Shown piece after piece: positions 22,295 through 28,801 of a stretch of 28,801 nt of DNA. Both the position numbers and the translations under genes were made by a program. Location of the stretch: assembly GCF_029255145.1 (NCBI RefSeq), contig NZ_JAPUVQ010000060.1, positions 1 to 28,801 of the forward strand. Direction: 5' to 3'. The notes beneath the pieces were generated by a model that had not been told where the DNA came from, ran no database searches, and saw only the letters and a program-made list of their open reading frames with translations. How positions within the stretch are numbered: the stretch's first letter is position 1; each line of letters opens with the position of its first letter. This DNA comes from Accumulibacter sp003538495. Its GTDB lineage: Bacteria; Pseudomonadota; Gammaproteobacteria; Burkholderiales; Rhodocyclaceae.

Positions 22295-23805
22295 TCCACG
22301 CGCACGCGCCGATCCTGCCGCTGCTGCTCCCGCTGGCGGCAGCCCTGCTGCAGATGGTCTCGGGCCACCTGCCCTTCCAGCGTGCGGTCGGACTGCTGGC
22401 GACCGGCCTGCTGGTGCTGCTGACCGGCTGGCTGACGCTGCTCGCCGACGACGGCCTATTGCGGGTCTACGCGCTCGGCGACTGGCCAGCGCCGTTCGGG
22501 ATCGTGCTGGTAGTCGATCGCCTGGCGGCGGGGATGACCCTGCTCACTGCCGTTCTCGGCTTCCTGGTGCTGCTCTACGCCAGCGCCGGGTTCGACGAGG
22601 AGGGCCTTCACTTCCACCCCTTGTTCCAGTTCCAGCTGCTTGGCGTGCTCGGCGCATTTCTCACCGGCGACCTGTTCAATCTCTTCGTCTTCTTCGAAAT
22701 CATGCTGCTCGCCTCCTACGTCCTGCTGGCGCACGGCGGCGGCCTGACCCGGACGCGCGCGGGAATCACCTACGTGGTGCTCAATCTGGTCGGCTCGGCG
22801 GTGTTCCTGATCGCGCTGGGTCTGCTCTACGGTACGCTGGGCACCCTGAATCTGGCCGACGTGGCACGCGTCCTGGCGCTGCCCGGCTACGATCGCTCGC
22901 TGGCCAGACTGGCCTGTGCGCTGCTGGTCGCGGTGTTCGTGCTGAAGGTCGGGCTGTTGCCGCTGTCGTTCTGGCTGCCACACACCTACAGCGCCGCTGG
23001 CGCGCCCGTCGCCGCACTTTTTGCGATCATGACCAAGGTCGGCATCGTCGCCATCCTGCGCGTGCAGGCCGTCGCTCTGGCGCCGGCGATGCCCGACCTG
23101 CTCGATCACTGGTTGACCACCCTGGCGCTGGCCACCATCGTTTTCGCCGCTCTCGGCGCGCTGGCCGCGGCTCGTCTGCGCGCCCTGGCCGCATGGCTGG
23201 TACTGCTCTCGGCGGGCACCATGCTGCTCGTACCGGCGCAGGCCAGCACCGAAGTCAGCGCGGCGGCGCTCTACTACCTGGTGCAATCGACGCTGGCCGG
23301 CGCCGCTTGCTTCCTGCTCAGTGACCTCATCGCCGCACAGCGCGGCAAGGTTGCCGACCAGTTCATGGCCGGGCCGCCACTGCAGGCGACCTGGCTGAAA
23401 GTCGCTTTCCTGGTCATGGCCACCACCGCCGCCGCCTTGCCGCCCTTCTCCGGCTTCATCGGCAAGCTGATGCTGCTGAGCAGCTTGCGTTCGGCCGCCG
23501 CCGCGCCGGTGATGTGGACGGTCCTGCTGACCAGCGGCTTCGTCGTCATGGCGGCGCTGGCGCGCGACGGCTGCTACCTGATCTGGAAACACAAGGCGAC
23601 GGCCAGGCCGTTGGCGCTCGAAGCGATCGGCTGGCAGCGCGCGACCGCCGTGCTGCTGCTGGTCGCTGCCGGACCGCTGCTGGCCCTTCTGGCTCGCCCG
23701 CTTGCGGACTACACCGCCCGTGCCGCCGCCCAACTGCATGCGCCTGGCGGCTACGTGACCGGCGTCCTCGGAGCCAGCGCAACTAACCGCGAGGCCGCAC
23801 CATGA
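22291..23805 (+). CDS. mrpD: MrpD, antiporter subunit D (NuoN/M-like)
   Basis: A 504-aa polytopic proton-channel subunit. Helix blocks GDLFNLFVFFEIMLLASYVLL and KVGLLPLSFWLPHTYSAAGAPVAALFAIMTKVG include the conserved Glu of the first (FFEIM) and the Lys residues expected for proton translocation (K of VLKVGLLPLSFWLP and of IMTKVGI). The start follows a four-base ATGA overlap with mrpC. It ends in the same kind of overlap with mrpE. Confidence 0.95.
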   Translation: MIHAHAPILPLLLPLAAALLQMVSGHLPFQRAVGLLATGLLVLLTGWLTLLADDGLLRVYALGDWPAPFGIVLVVDRLAAGMTLLTAVLGFLVLLYASAGFDEEGLHFHPLFQFQLLGVLGAFLTGDLFNLFVFFEIMLLASYVLLAHGGGLTRTRAGITYVVLNLVGSAVFLIALGLLYGTLGTLNLADVARVLALPGYDRSLARLACALLVAVFVLKVGLLPLSFWLPHTYSAAGAPVAALFAIMTKVGIVAILRVQAVALAPAMPDLLDHWLTTLALATIVFAALGALAAARLRALAAWLVLLSAGTMLLVPAQASTEVSAAALYYLVQSTLAGAACFLLSDLIAAQRGKVADQFMAGPPLQATWLKVAFLVMATTAAALPPFSGFIGKLMLLSSLRSAAAAPVMWTVLLTSGFVVMAALARDGCYLIWKHKATARPLALEAIGWQRATAVLLLVAAGPLLALLARPLADYTARAAAQLHAPGGYVTGVLGASATNREAAP

Positions 23806-24293
23806 GGCGCGCGATCCTGCCGCGCCCGGGCCTGTCGCTGACGGTCTTTCTGCTCTGGGCGGTAATCACCAATGCCGGCTCGCTCGGCCTGCTGGTGCTC
23901 GGCGCCGGGCTGGCGCTGGTCATCCCGCTGCTCACCCGCAGCTTCTGGCCCGATCCGCCGCGCCTGGTTCGTCCCTGGCGCGCAGTACGCTTCATCGGCG
24001 TTTTGGCGCTCGACATCGTCACCGCCAACTGGCGCGTCGGCCGCCAGGTCATCGGGCCGCTGCACCGGCTGTCGCCGGCCTTCGTCGAGGTGCCGCTCGA
24101 CCTGCGCGACCCCTTCATCGCCACCCTGCTCGGCAGCATCGTATCGCTGACTCCGGGAACGGTATCGATCGACGTCGACCAGCAACGCTGGGTGCTGCTG
24201 GTGCACGCCCTTGACGTCCCCGACCCGGAAGCGCTGGTGCGCGAGATCAAGGAGCGCTACGAACTGGCGCTCAAGGAGATGTTTGCATGCTGA
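23802..24293 (+). CDS. mrpE: MrpE, antiporter subunit E
   Basis: A 163-aa membrane protein with two hydrophobic N-terminal segments and a soluble C-terminal half. The family signature is in DLRDPFIATLLGSIVSLTPGTVSIDVD, followed by LLVHALDV. The ATG overlaps the mrpD stop by four bases, and the 3' end overlaps mrpF by seven bases. MrpE is specific to Mrp complexes with no complex I counterpart and is needed for full activity. Confidence 0.94.
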   Translation: MRRAILPRPGLSLTVFLLWAVITNAGSLGLLVLGAGLALVIPLLTRSFWPDPPRLVRPWRAVRFIGVLALDIVTANWRVGRQVIGPLHRLSPAFVEVPLDLRDPFIATLLGSIVSLTPGTVSIDVDQQRWVLLVHALDVPDPEALVREIKERYELALKEMFAC

Positions 24294-24556
24294 ACGCGGC
24301 CATCGAAATCGCCTTTGTGCTGATCGGCGCAGCGCTGGTGCTCAACGTCTATCGGCTGCTGGTCGGACCGGATACCACCGACCGCATCCTGGCCCTCGAT
24401 ACCCTGGGAATCAACACCATCGCCCTGCTGGTGCTTTACGGAATCAGCCGGGCCAGCACCGCCTATTTCGAGGCGGCCCTGGTGCTGGCGCTGCTGGGCT
24501 TCGTCGGCACCGTGGCGCTGTGCAAGTTTCTCCTGCGCGGAGACATCAGCGAATGA
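24287..24556 (+). CDS. mrpF: MrpF, antiporter subunit F
   Basis: An 89-aa protein with three helices. The conserved DRILALDTLGINTIALLVLY segment contains the MrpF D-R-x-x-A-x-D-T pattern. The start lies inside the end of mrpE (7-bp overlap) and the stop overlaps mrpG by four bases. Confidence 0.94.
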   Translation: MLNAAIEIAFVLIGAALVLNVYRLLVGPDTTDRILALDTLGINTIALLVLYGISRASTAYFEAALVLALLGFVGTVALCKFLLRGDISE

Positions 24557-24888
24557 ACGCGGCGACCGAATTCGCCATCTCGCTGCTGATCATTGTCGGC
24601 GCGCTGTTCGTCCTGCTCGGCTCGATCGGCCTCGCCCGCCTGCCGGATTTTCTGATGCGCCTGCACGGCCCGACCAAGGCCACGACGCTGGGGGTCGGCG
24701 CGATGCTGCTCGCCTCGGCGGCGTTCTTTTCGACCGCGGACGACAGCGACATCAGCCTGCACGAACTGGCGCCCTTGTTCTTCCTGTTCATCACCGCGCC
24801 GGTGACCGCGCACCTGCTGGCCAAGGCAGCCATGCACCGCAGGTCGAAGTCGCGCCCCGCCGACAGCCAAGGCCAGAACATGCCCTGA
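24553..24888 (+). CDS. mrpG: MrpG, antiporter subunit G
   Basis: A 111-aa protein with three helices. The family motif LGSIGLARLPDFLMRLHGPTKATTLG is unmistakable, and FFLFITAPVTAHLLAKAA follows as the last helix. It closes the mrpAB-C-D-E-F-G operon. The next gene starts 165 bp later and has its own leader. Confidence 0.95.
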   Translation: MNAATEFAISLLIIVGALFVLLGSIGLARLPDFLMRLHGPTKATTLGVGAMLLASAAFFSTADDSDISLHELAPLFFLFITAPVTAHLLAKAAMHRRSKSRPADSQGQNMP

Positions 24889-24940
24889 GCAGCCGAGCAG
24901 GCCGATCGCTCAGGCCTGTGGCTTAGTCGATGGCCAGTGC

Positions 24941-24946
24941 TAGAAT
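24941..24946 (+). promoter_or_regulatory. Candidate -10 element for the CBS/DUF294 gene
   Basis: TAGAAT, matching five of six consensus bases, about 108 bp before the ATG at 25054; the -35 position has no good hexamer. The leader just before the start is A/C-rich with tandem CGACAACAAG copies at 25021-25030 and 25032-25041, an unstructured stretch that may help ribosome loading. Confidence 0.3.
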
Positions 24947-25053
24947 CGCGCCTCCGGACTCGCGGGTTCGGTGCTTCAACAGGCCTCGCCGGGCACGCGG
25001 CGGCGGTCAAGAGCGACAAGCGACAACAAGCCGACAACAAGGAACAACACAGG

Positions 25054-26493
25054 ATGGCTGAGGAAGGTCAGTTTTTTCGCCCGGTAAAGGACTTCTGTCA
25101 ACGCAAGGTGGTCACCTGCGGTCCGGACGATGCGCTGGTTGACGTGGTCCGGATCATGCGCGAAAAGAACATCTCCAGCGTCATCGTCTGCGAGAACAAG
25201 GTGCCGAGCGGCATGATGACCGACCGCGATCTGCGCAACAAGGTCGTCGCGTCGGGCGCCGACCCTTCGGCGCTGGTGGTTCGGGAAATCATGAACCGTC
25301 CGCTGTCGGTGATCGGCGAGGACGACCTGCTCTACGAAGCGCTGTACCGCATGTCGCGCCGAAAAATCCATCGCCTGGCGGTGGTCGATGGCAAGGGCCG
25401 GCTCTCTGGAATCATTACCGACAGCGACATCATCCGCCTGCAGTCGCACTCGCCGCAGCAGCTCGTCCTCGACATCGAGAACGCCACCGACATCGACGAA
25501 GTGAAGGCCGTATATGAGCGAATCCAGGGCCTGGTCCTGCATCTGAGCGGCAGCGGCACCAACACCCGCGACATGGTGCGGATGATCGCCCACCTCAACG
25601 ACCAGATTCTGTTGCGCCTGATCGCGCTGATGCGCGCCAATCGCTTTGCCGACCTGCCTGACCGCTTCGCGTTCGTCGTCCTCGGCAGCGAGGGCCGCGG
25701 GGAGCAGACGCTGCTCACCGATCAGGACAATGCCATCGTCTACGGCGACGAACTGAACGCCGATCAGATCGACCGGATCGAGGAATTCTCGAAGGTCCTG
25801 GTCGATTCGTTGATCACCATCGGCATCCCACCGTGCCCCGGCGGCATCATGGCCAAGAACAAGGAGTGGCGGCGAAGCATCGGCAAGTGGCACGAGCAAC
25901 TCGACCGCTGGCTCCAGACCCCGACCCCCAAACACGTTCTCAGCTGCGGCACCTTCGTAGACATCCGCACCATCTACGGCGACCCTTCGTTTGAACGGGA
26001 CCTCAAGGCCCACCTGTACCAGCACGTGCAGCGCGACAAATTGTTCCTGATGCGGATGGTTGAAAGCACGCTGCGCTTTGCTCCGCCGCTGGGCTGGTTC
26101 GGCAAGGTCAAGGGGGAAAGCGGCGGCGAACACTCCGGCATGCTGGAGATCAAGAAAGCCGGTATCTTTGCCATCTCCGAGGGGGTCAAAGCGCTGGCCA
26201 TCCAGGCCGGAAAGCTCGAGGGCAGCACCCACCAGCGCCTCGAAGCGCTGGTCAAAGACAAAGTGGTCACCCAGAAAATGGCCGACAACATTTCCGAAAA
26301 CTTCGACTTTCTGGTTCTGATGCGCTTGCGCGGGCAGGTCGAAGCGGTGCGCGAAGGACGCACGCCGGACAACTACATCCCCCTAGCACGCCTCAACATG
26401 ATGGAACTCGGGCGGCTGCAAATTGCCCTCAAGGGGGTCGAGAAATTCCAGGAGTTCATCAAGGCCCACTTCAGCCTTCATCTGCTGCGATAA
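25054..26493 (+). CDS. CBS-domain protein with DUF294 nucleotidyltransferase-like domain
   Basis: A 479-aa cytosolic protein. Residues about 10-135 are two CBS motifs (SVIVCENKVPSGMMTDRDLRN; KIHRLAVVDGKGRLSGIITDSD), which usually bind adenine nucleotides. Residues about 200-330 are a DUF294 / GlnD-like nucleotidyltransferase domain with VVLGSEGRGEQTLLTDQDNA, keeping the Gly-Ser and the D-x-D needed for metal binding. The rest is DUF294_C. Many relatives also have an N-terminal cyclic-nucleotide-binding domain; here it is missing. The ATG at 25054 is chosen because MAEEGQFFRPV starts at the CBS domain and AACAAGG lies upstream; the 39 codons before it are low-quality. Relatives are thought to modify or sense a partner protein, but no target is known. 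Confidence 0.85.
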   Translation: MAEEGQFFRPVKDFCQRKVVTCGPDDALVDVVRIMREKNISSVIVCENKVPSGMMTDRDLRNKVVASGADPSALVVREIMNRPLSVIGEDDLLYEALYRMSRRKIHRLAVVDGKGRLSGIITDSDIIRLQSHSPQQLVLDIENATDIDEVKAVYERIQGLVLHLSGSGTNTRDMVRMIAHLNDQILLRLIALMRANRFADLPDRFAFVVLGSEGRGEQTLLTDQDNAIVYGDELNADQIDRIEEFSKVLVDSLITIGIPPCPGGIMAKNKEWRRSIGKWHEQLDRWLQTPTPKHVLSCGTFVDIRTIYGDPSFERDLKAHLYQHVQRDKLFLMRMVESTLRFAPPLGWFGKVKGESGGEHSGMLEIKKAGIFAISEGVKALAIQAGKLEGSTHQRLEALVKDKVVTQKMADNISENFDFLVLMRLRGQVEAVREGRTPDNYIPLARLNMMELGRLQIALKGVEKFQEFIKAHFSLHLLR

Positions 26494-26598
26494 CGGCCTG
26501 CGGCAGGGGTGCGTCAGCGCCCGCCGGTCTTCGGCGCAGGCGCCTGGGCAACGCGGGGCAAATGGGATGCGCGCGACAGCGCCCTGGAACAGCTGGAC

Positions 26599-26874
26599 TC
26601 AATAGCTGGTGGTGTCCGAATCGTCGGCCTTTTTCACCCCCGGCTTGCGACCGCGCGCCGGGGTCGGCGGATCGCACGATAGCCGGCAGCTGGTACCTTC
26701 GATCTTGCGGCCATCGATGTAGCGGGTCACCCGGCAACAGATCAGGTCGCCCAGTGCTGCAAGCCGCGCGACTTCGTCGCGCAAGTCGGCGATCGGGATA
26801 TCGAGCGACTGCGCGATATCGACATCAAGCTGTTCGCCGTTGGCTCGCAGGAAACCAAGGATCGCATCGGTCAT
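26599..26874 (-). CDS. Small winged-helix protein with a cysteine cluster
   Basis: A 91-aa protein. Residues 1-55 fit a winged helix (ILGFLRANGEQLDVDIAQSL, then IADLRDEVARLAALGDLICCRVTRY), similar to FaeA- or FeoC-like small regulators. Four cysteines follow in LICCRV and SCRLSC, a spacing that could bind a metal or an iron-sulfur cluster. The tail is basic and then acidic (GRKPGVKKADDSDTTSY). The ATG at 26874 has GGGAG upstream; the longer frame from 27051 is rejected because its first 59 residues look like non-coding DNA. It converges on the CBS/DUF294 gene. Function unknown. Confidence 0.6.
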   Translation of the reverse strand: MTDAILGFLRANGEQLDVDIAQSLDIPIADLRDEVARLAALGDLICCRVTRYIDGRKIEGTSCRLSCDPPTPARGRKPGVKKADDSDTTSY

Positions 26875-27048
26875 TCTGACACTCCCAAAAAAATACGTTC
26901 GCCAGTTGACGAAACGTCCTAGTGTGCGCCGCACGCACCGTTCTGGCAAATCCTGCCTGCAAGCACACGCCGCAAGGGGTGCCTTCGGCCCGGTATGGGC
27001 AGCTACGCGGTGGCTTGCAGACCAAGACCACAGCGTCCGGGTCGGGCG

Positions 27049-27078
27049 CAAAAAAACCCGGTGCCCAAGGCACCGGGT
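27049..27078 (-). terminator. Rho-independent terminator of the phasin gene
   Basis: On the minus strand ACCCGGTGCC pairs with the opposite arm (one bulged base) around a 3-nt loop, and a run of seven T follows. It lies about 70 bp after the phasin stop. The plus strand has no T-run, so it serves the minus strand. Confidence 0.9.
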
Positions 27079-27146
27079 GGCGAGGAACGTGCCTGGCTAA
27101 CAACGCATCGCGGGGCAGCGACGTGCCGCGTCCCGCTGCAGCAGCC

Positions 27147-27671
27147 TCAAGCAGTTTTCTCGAGCAGCCCGGCTACCGGCGCGGCGGTGGCCGGGGTGTC
27201 GGCCGTCACCGGCGCAGCAAGCTGGCCGGCGCTGGCATACGCCGTACGGGCCATGGCCATCAGCATCTTGCCGCTCGCCTTGGCAAAGTCCAAGACCGGA
27301 GGCGCACTCTTCCGCCCTTTATCGACCACCGCGACGAGACCACCGCTGGCCTGCGAAAGCTGGCTGCCGAAGAGGTCGACCATGGTGTTCGACGTTTCGC
27401 TGCAGATTTGGTAGGTGCGGCGCGAGTAGGCCACCGACTGCGAAACCGCCGAAATCGCCATCGGTTGCTGCAGCGCTTTCAGGCCGGCCAGATCCCTGAC
27501 CGCGGCCAACGACTTGAAGTTCTCGGCGTTGCGTGCTGCGACGGCACGGGCGGTGTGCAGGTTCAGCGCCGCAAGTTTGCCGACACCGTCGAAGGACGCG
27601 TTGATGGCAGTCTTCAGCGTTTCAAGGCCAGCCATGCTGGATTTGGTGAATTGCTCAGCGACGTTGTACAC
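27147..27671 (-). CDS. phaP: Phasin, PHA-granule-associated protein
   Basis: A 174-aa amphipathic helical protein that coats polyhydroxyalkanoate granules and controls their number and size. The opening EQFTKSSMAGLETLKTAINASFDGVGKLAALNLHTARA, with regularly spaced hydrophobics, is the phasin_2 pattern, and the segment ending AYSRRTYQICSETSNTMVDLF is also typical. The C-terminal third is an Ala/Pro/Thr-rich tail. No signal peptide is present. The start is GTG at 27671 with AAGGAG six bases upstream. A strong promoter with two PhaR-like operators lies upstream and a terminator lies downstream, so it is a single-gene unit. No other PHA gene is in the window. Confidence 0.93.
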   Translation of the reverse strand: MYNVAEQFTKSSMAGLETLKTAINASFDGVGKLAALNLHTARAVAARNAENFKSLAAVRDLAGLKALQQPMAISAVSQSVAYSRRTYQICSETSNTMVDLFGSQLSQASGGLVAVVDKGRKSAPPVLDFAKASGKMLMAMARTAYASAGQLAAPVTADTPATAAPVAGLLEKTA

Positions 27672-27736
27672 GATATTCTCCTTGAAGTTGCGAAACTTAA
27701 ACAGTGCCTCGGCTTCGCATCACCTGAGGCTATTTG

Positions 27737-27747
27737 CTGCAGTGCAG
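27737..27747. promoter_or_regulatory. PhaR-like operator 1 (proximal)
   Basis: CTGC-AGT-GCAG, an exact match to the CTGC-N3-GCAG site reported for the PHA regulator PhaR, inside a 13-bp perfect dyad (27736-27748). It lies just downstream of the phasin -10, around +4 to +14, where a bound repressor would block transcription. Confidence 0.65.
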
Positions 27748-27757
27748 CGGATAAGTC

Positions 27758-27785
27758 ATTTTAGTCTTCAGGCGGGGTTTGTCAA
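27758..27785 (-). promoter_or_regulatory. Strong sigma-70 promoter of the phasin gene
   Basis: Minus strand TTGACA (27780-27785), a perfect -35; a 16-bp spacer; and TAAAAT (27758-27763), five of six -10 bases. Transcription should start near 27751, giving a leader of about 80 nt. Confidence 0.8.
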
Positions 27786-27794
27786 GACTTTTTG

Positions 27795-27805
27795 TTGCGT
27801 TGCAG
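27795..27805. promoter_or_regulatory. PhaR-like operator 2 (distal)
   Basis: TTGC-GTT-GCAG, one mismatch from CTGC-N3-GCAG. Its flanks match site 1, both beginning TTTG and continuing TGCAGC. It lies 10 bp upstream of the phasin -35 and 58 bp from site 1 centre to centre. It is also about 90 bp before the hemoglobin start. Confidence 0.55.
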
Positions 27806-27896
27806 CAATTACTGACGCAAGCAACGGACAGGCCTCGAACGGAGCGGACCCGAGTCAGCCGACTCACGCCTTTGCCCGGAGGGCACAGCGAACAGC

Positions 27897-28283
27897 ATGC
27901 GAGAACCGACCCCCTATCAACTGATCGGCGGCGAAGCGTCAGTCGCCAGCCTGTGCGCCCGCTTCTACGAACTGATGAACACGGTGCCCCAGTTCGCGAC
28001 GATTCGCGCCCTGCACCCCGCCGACCTGTGCGCGTCGCGCGACAAACTGTTCATGTTTCTTTCCGGCTGGTTGGGCGGACCCGACCTCTACGTGGAAAAC
28101 ATCGGCCATCCGATGCTTCGCCGCCGTCACCTGCCGTTTGCCATAGGAGAAGCCGAGCGCGACCAATGGGTGGCGTGCATGCTGCTGGCGATGGAGTCGA
28201 TTGGCGTCGAGGAAGCGCTGCGCCAGAAGTTGCTGTTGTCCTTCTTCAACACCGCCGATTTCATGCGCAACCAGCCGCCCTAG
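27897..28283 (+). CDS. Truncated hemoglobin, group II-like
   Basis: A 128-aa globin with the group II pattern. Tyr24 is at the B10 position (ARFYELM), a long block reads LSGWLGGPDLYVENIGHP, the proximal His78 is in RRRHLPF, and Trp91 is at G8 (ERDQW). Such proteins bind O2, NO or related ligands and are linked to peroxide or NO detoxification, with no substrate shown here. The start ATG at 27897 has GGAGGG about 13 bases upstream, a wide spacing. It is divergent from the phasin gene across 225 bp. The stop TAG falls inside CTAG, next to the IS5 remnant, so the native 3' flank is gone. Confidence 0.88.
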   Translation: MREPTPYQLIGGEASVASLCARFYELMNTVPQFATIRALHPADLCASRDKLFMFLSGWLGGPDLYVENIGHPMLRRRHLPFAIGEAERDQWVACMLLAMESIGVEEALRQKLLLSFFNTADFMRNQPP

Positions 28284-28723
28284 ACTGTGTTGACATTCAA
28301 GCGAGCCAAATGACGGCAACGGCGAGAGCGACGAACGAGAAGAAGCGTTCGGCGAGTTTGTCGTAGCGAGTCGCAACGCGCCGCGGGATCGCCCAAGCGC
28401 TTGGTCACCGTTTTTTGTGCAGCCGCTGCGTGCTGGTGGGCGTGTACGATGGAACTGTCGATGAATACCCCCTCGAAATCGGCGTCGTCAGCCAACTGGG
28501 CGAAGACCTGATGCCAAACGCTTCGACGCGACCATCGGCCAAAGCGTTGATAGACGCTATTCGATGGCCCGAATTCCGATGGCAGGTCTCGCCATGGACT
28601 GCCGGTCCGCGCAATCCACAAGACTGCTTCAACAAACAGACGATTGTCCGCTGCTGTGCGGCCCGGGTCGCCCTTCAGCCTTGTCCACTGTGGTATGAGC
28701 CTGAACGGGCCGCGCGTTTCCAC
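28284..28723 (-). mobile_element. Internally deleted IS5-family element (IS427-like)
   Basis: The minus strand encodes the N-terminal part of an IS5-type transposase (start GTG at 28723, METRGPFRL; then DPGRTAADNRLFVEAVLWIA, RTGSPWRDLP and FIDSSIVHAHQHAA). Near T6 at 28411-28416 the frame passes to QALGRSRG in the next frame, as in IS427-group orfA/orfB. The sequence then jumps to the transposase C-terminus RRVATRYDKLAERFFSFVA, ending IWLA and a stop at 28297-28299. The middle, with most of the DDE catalytic core, is missing, and the extreme N-terminus also has small deletions. The left end ACTGTGTTGACA directly follows CTAG, the target type of IS5. No matching right end was found before the window ends. 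Confidence 0.8.
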
Positions 28724-28801
28724 TGAGACATGAGCCTCAAGGAAAATGTAGGGAGAGGACGAAACGGGTTGATCATCCTGCAGATGGTGATCAACATGAA
28801 C
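28724..28801. other. Right flank with an inverted repeat and a short open frame
   Basis: GTTGATCA (28768-28775) and TGATCAAC (28788-28795) form a perfect 8-bp inverted repeat around 12 bases. A plus-strand frame opens with ATG at 28730 and stays open for 24 codons to the edge (MSLKENVGRGRNGLIILQMV). Not recognised; it may be the start of a gene or IS flank. Confidence 0.25.

Noticed and set aside
22456..23739. Minus-strand open frame of 427 codons inside mrpD
   Set aside because: It is antisense to an unmistakable MrpD and rich in Gln, Gly and Arg with no domain.

Overview
The window reads as a high-GC betaproteobacterial chromosome. The gene set (polyhydroxyalkanoate phasin, PEP-CTERM exported protein with a sigma-54-type promoter, PhoU-PhoB-PhoR, six-gene Mrp antiporter, UbiA/UbiD, ecotin) fits the Rhodocyclaceae, for example Accumulibacter- or Dechloromonas-like bacteria. 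This placement is inferred from gene content only. No rRNA, tRNA or CRISPR array was seen.

Layout. 1-1160: the edge of an IS3-type element abuts an MqsA-like antitoxin and a SecB-like chaperone. This looks like a toxin-antitoxin-chaperone (TAC) module whose toxin is not visible. 1446-3471: a small membrane protein and ubiD, both on the minus strand; ubiD has a structured leader. 3956-4687: a PEP-CTERM protein with a GG-N10-GC promoter and an upstream dyad. 5094-12698: a tight minus-strand cluster in transcription order ArsR-type regulator, exported amidohydrolase, MFS/PlsC fusion, DUF2339 membrane protein, ubiA, cytochrome c'-like protein. 12960-16053: a frameshifted YidB/DUF937 gene, a cysteine-free ecotin, an unknown lipoprotein and an unknown secreted protein. 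16219-18964: phoU-phoB-phoR (minus), overlapping by 4 bp at each junction. 19167-24888: mrpAB-C-D-E-F-G (plus), all overlapping. 25054-26493: a CBS plus DUF294 nucleotidyltransferase-like protein. 26599-26874: a small winged-helix protein. 27147-28283: a phasin and a divergent truncated hemoglobin sharing a control region. 28284-28723: an internally deleted IS5-family copy starting at the hemoglobin stop codon.

How the genes work together. Mrp exports Na+ using the proton gradient and sits head-to-head with the phosphate regulatory operon. UbiD and UbiA are two ubiquinone steps encoded in separate units. The phasin promoter is a good sigma-70 promoter flanked by two sites resembling the PhaR operator CTGC-N3-GCAG, which fits PHA-responsive control. 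The most unusual points are the toxin-less TAC remnant beside an IS end, the paired PhaR-like sites, the sigma-54 signature before the PEP-CTERM gene, the loss of both disulfide cysteines in ecotin, and the alternative hairpins in front of ubiD. No wholly unknown multi-gene system could be established from sequence alone.
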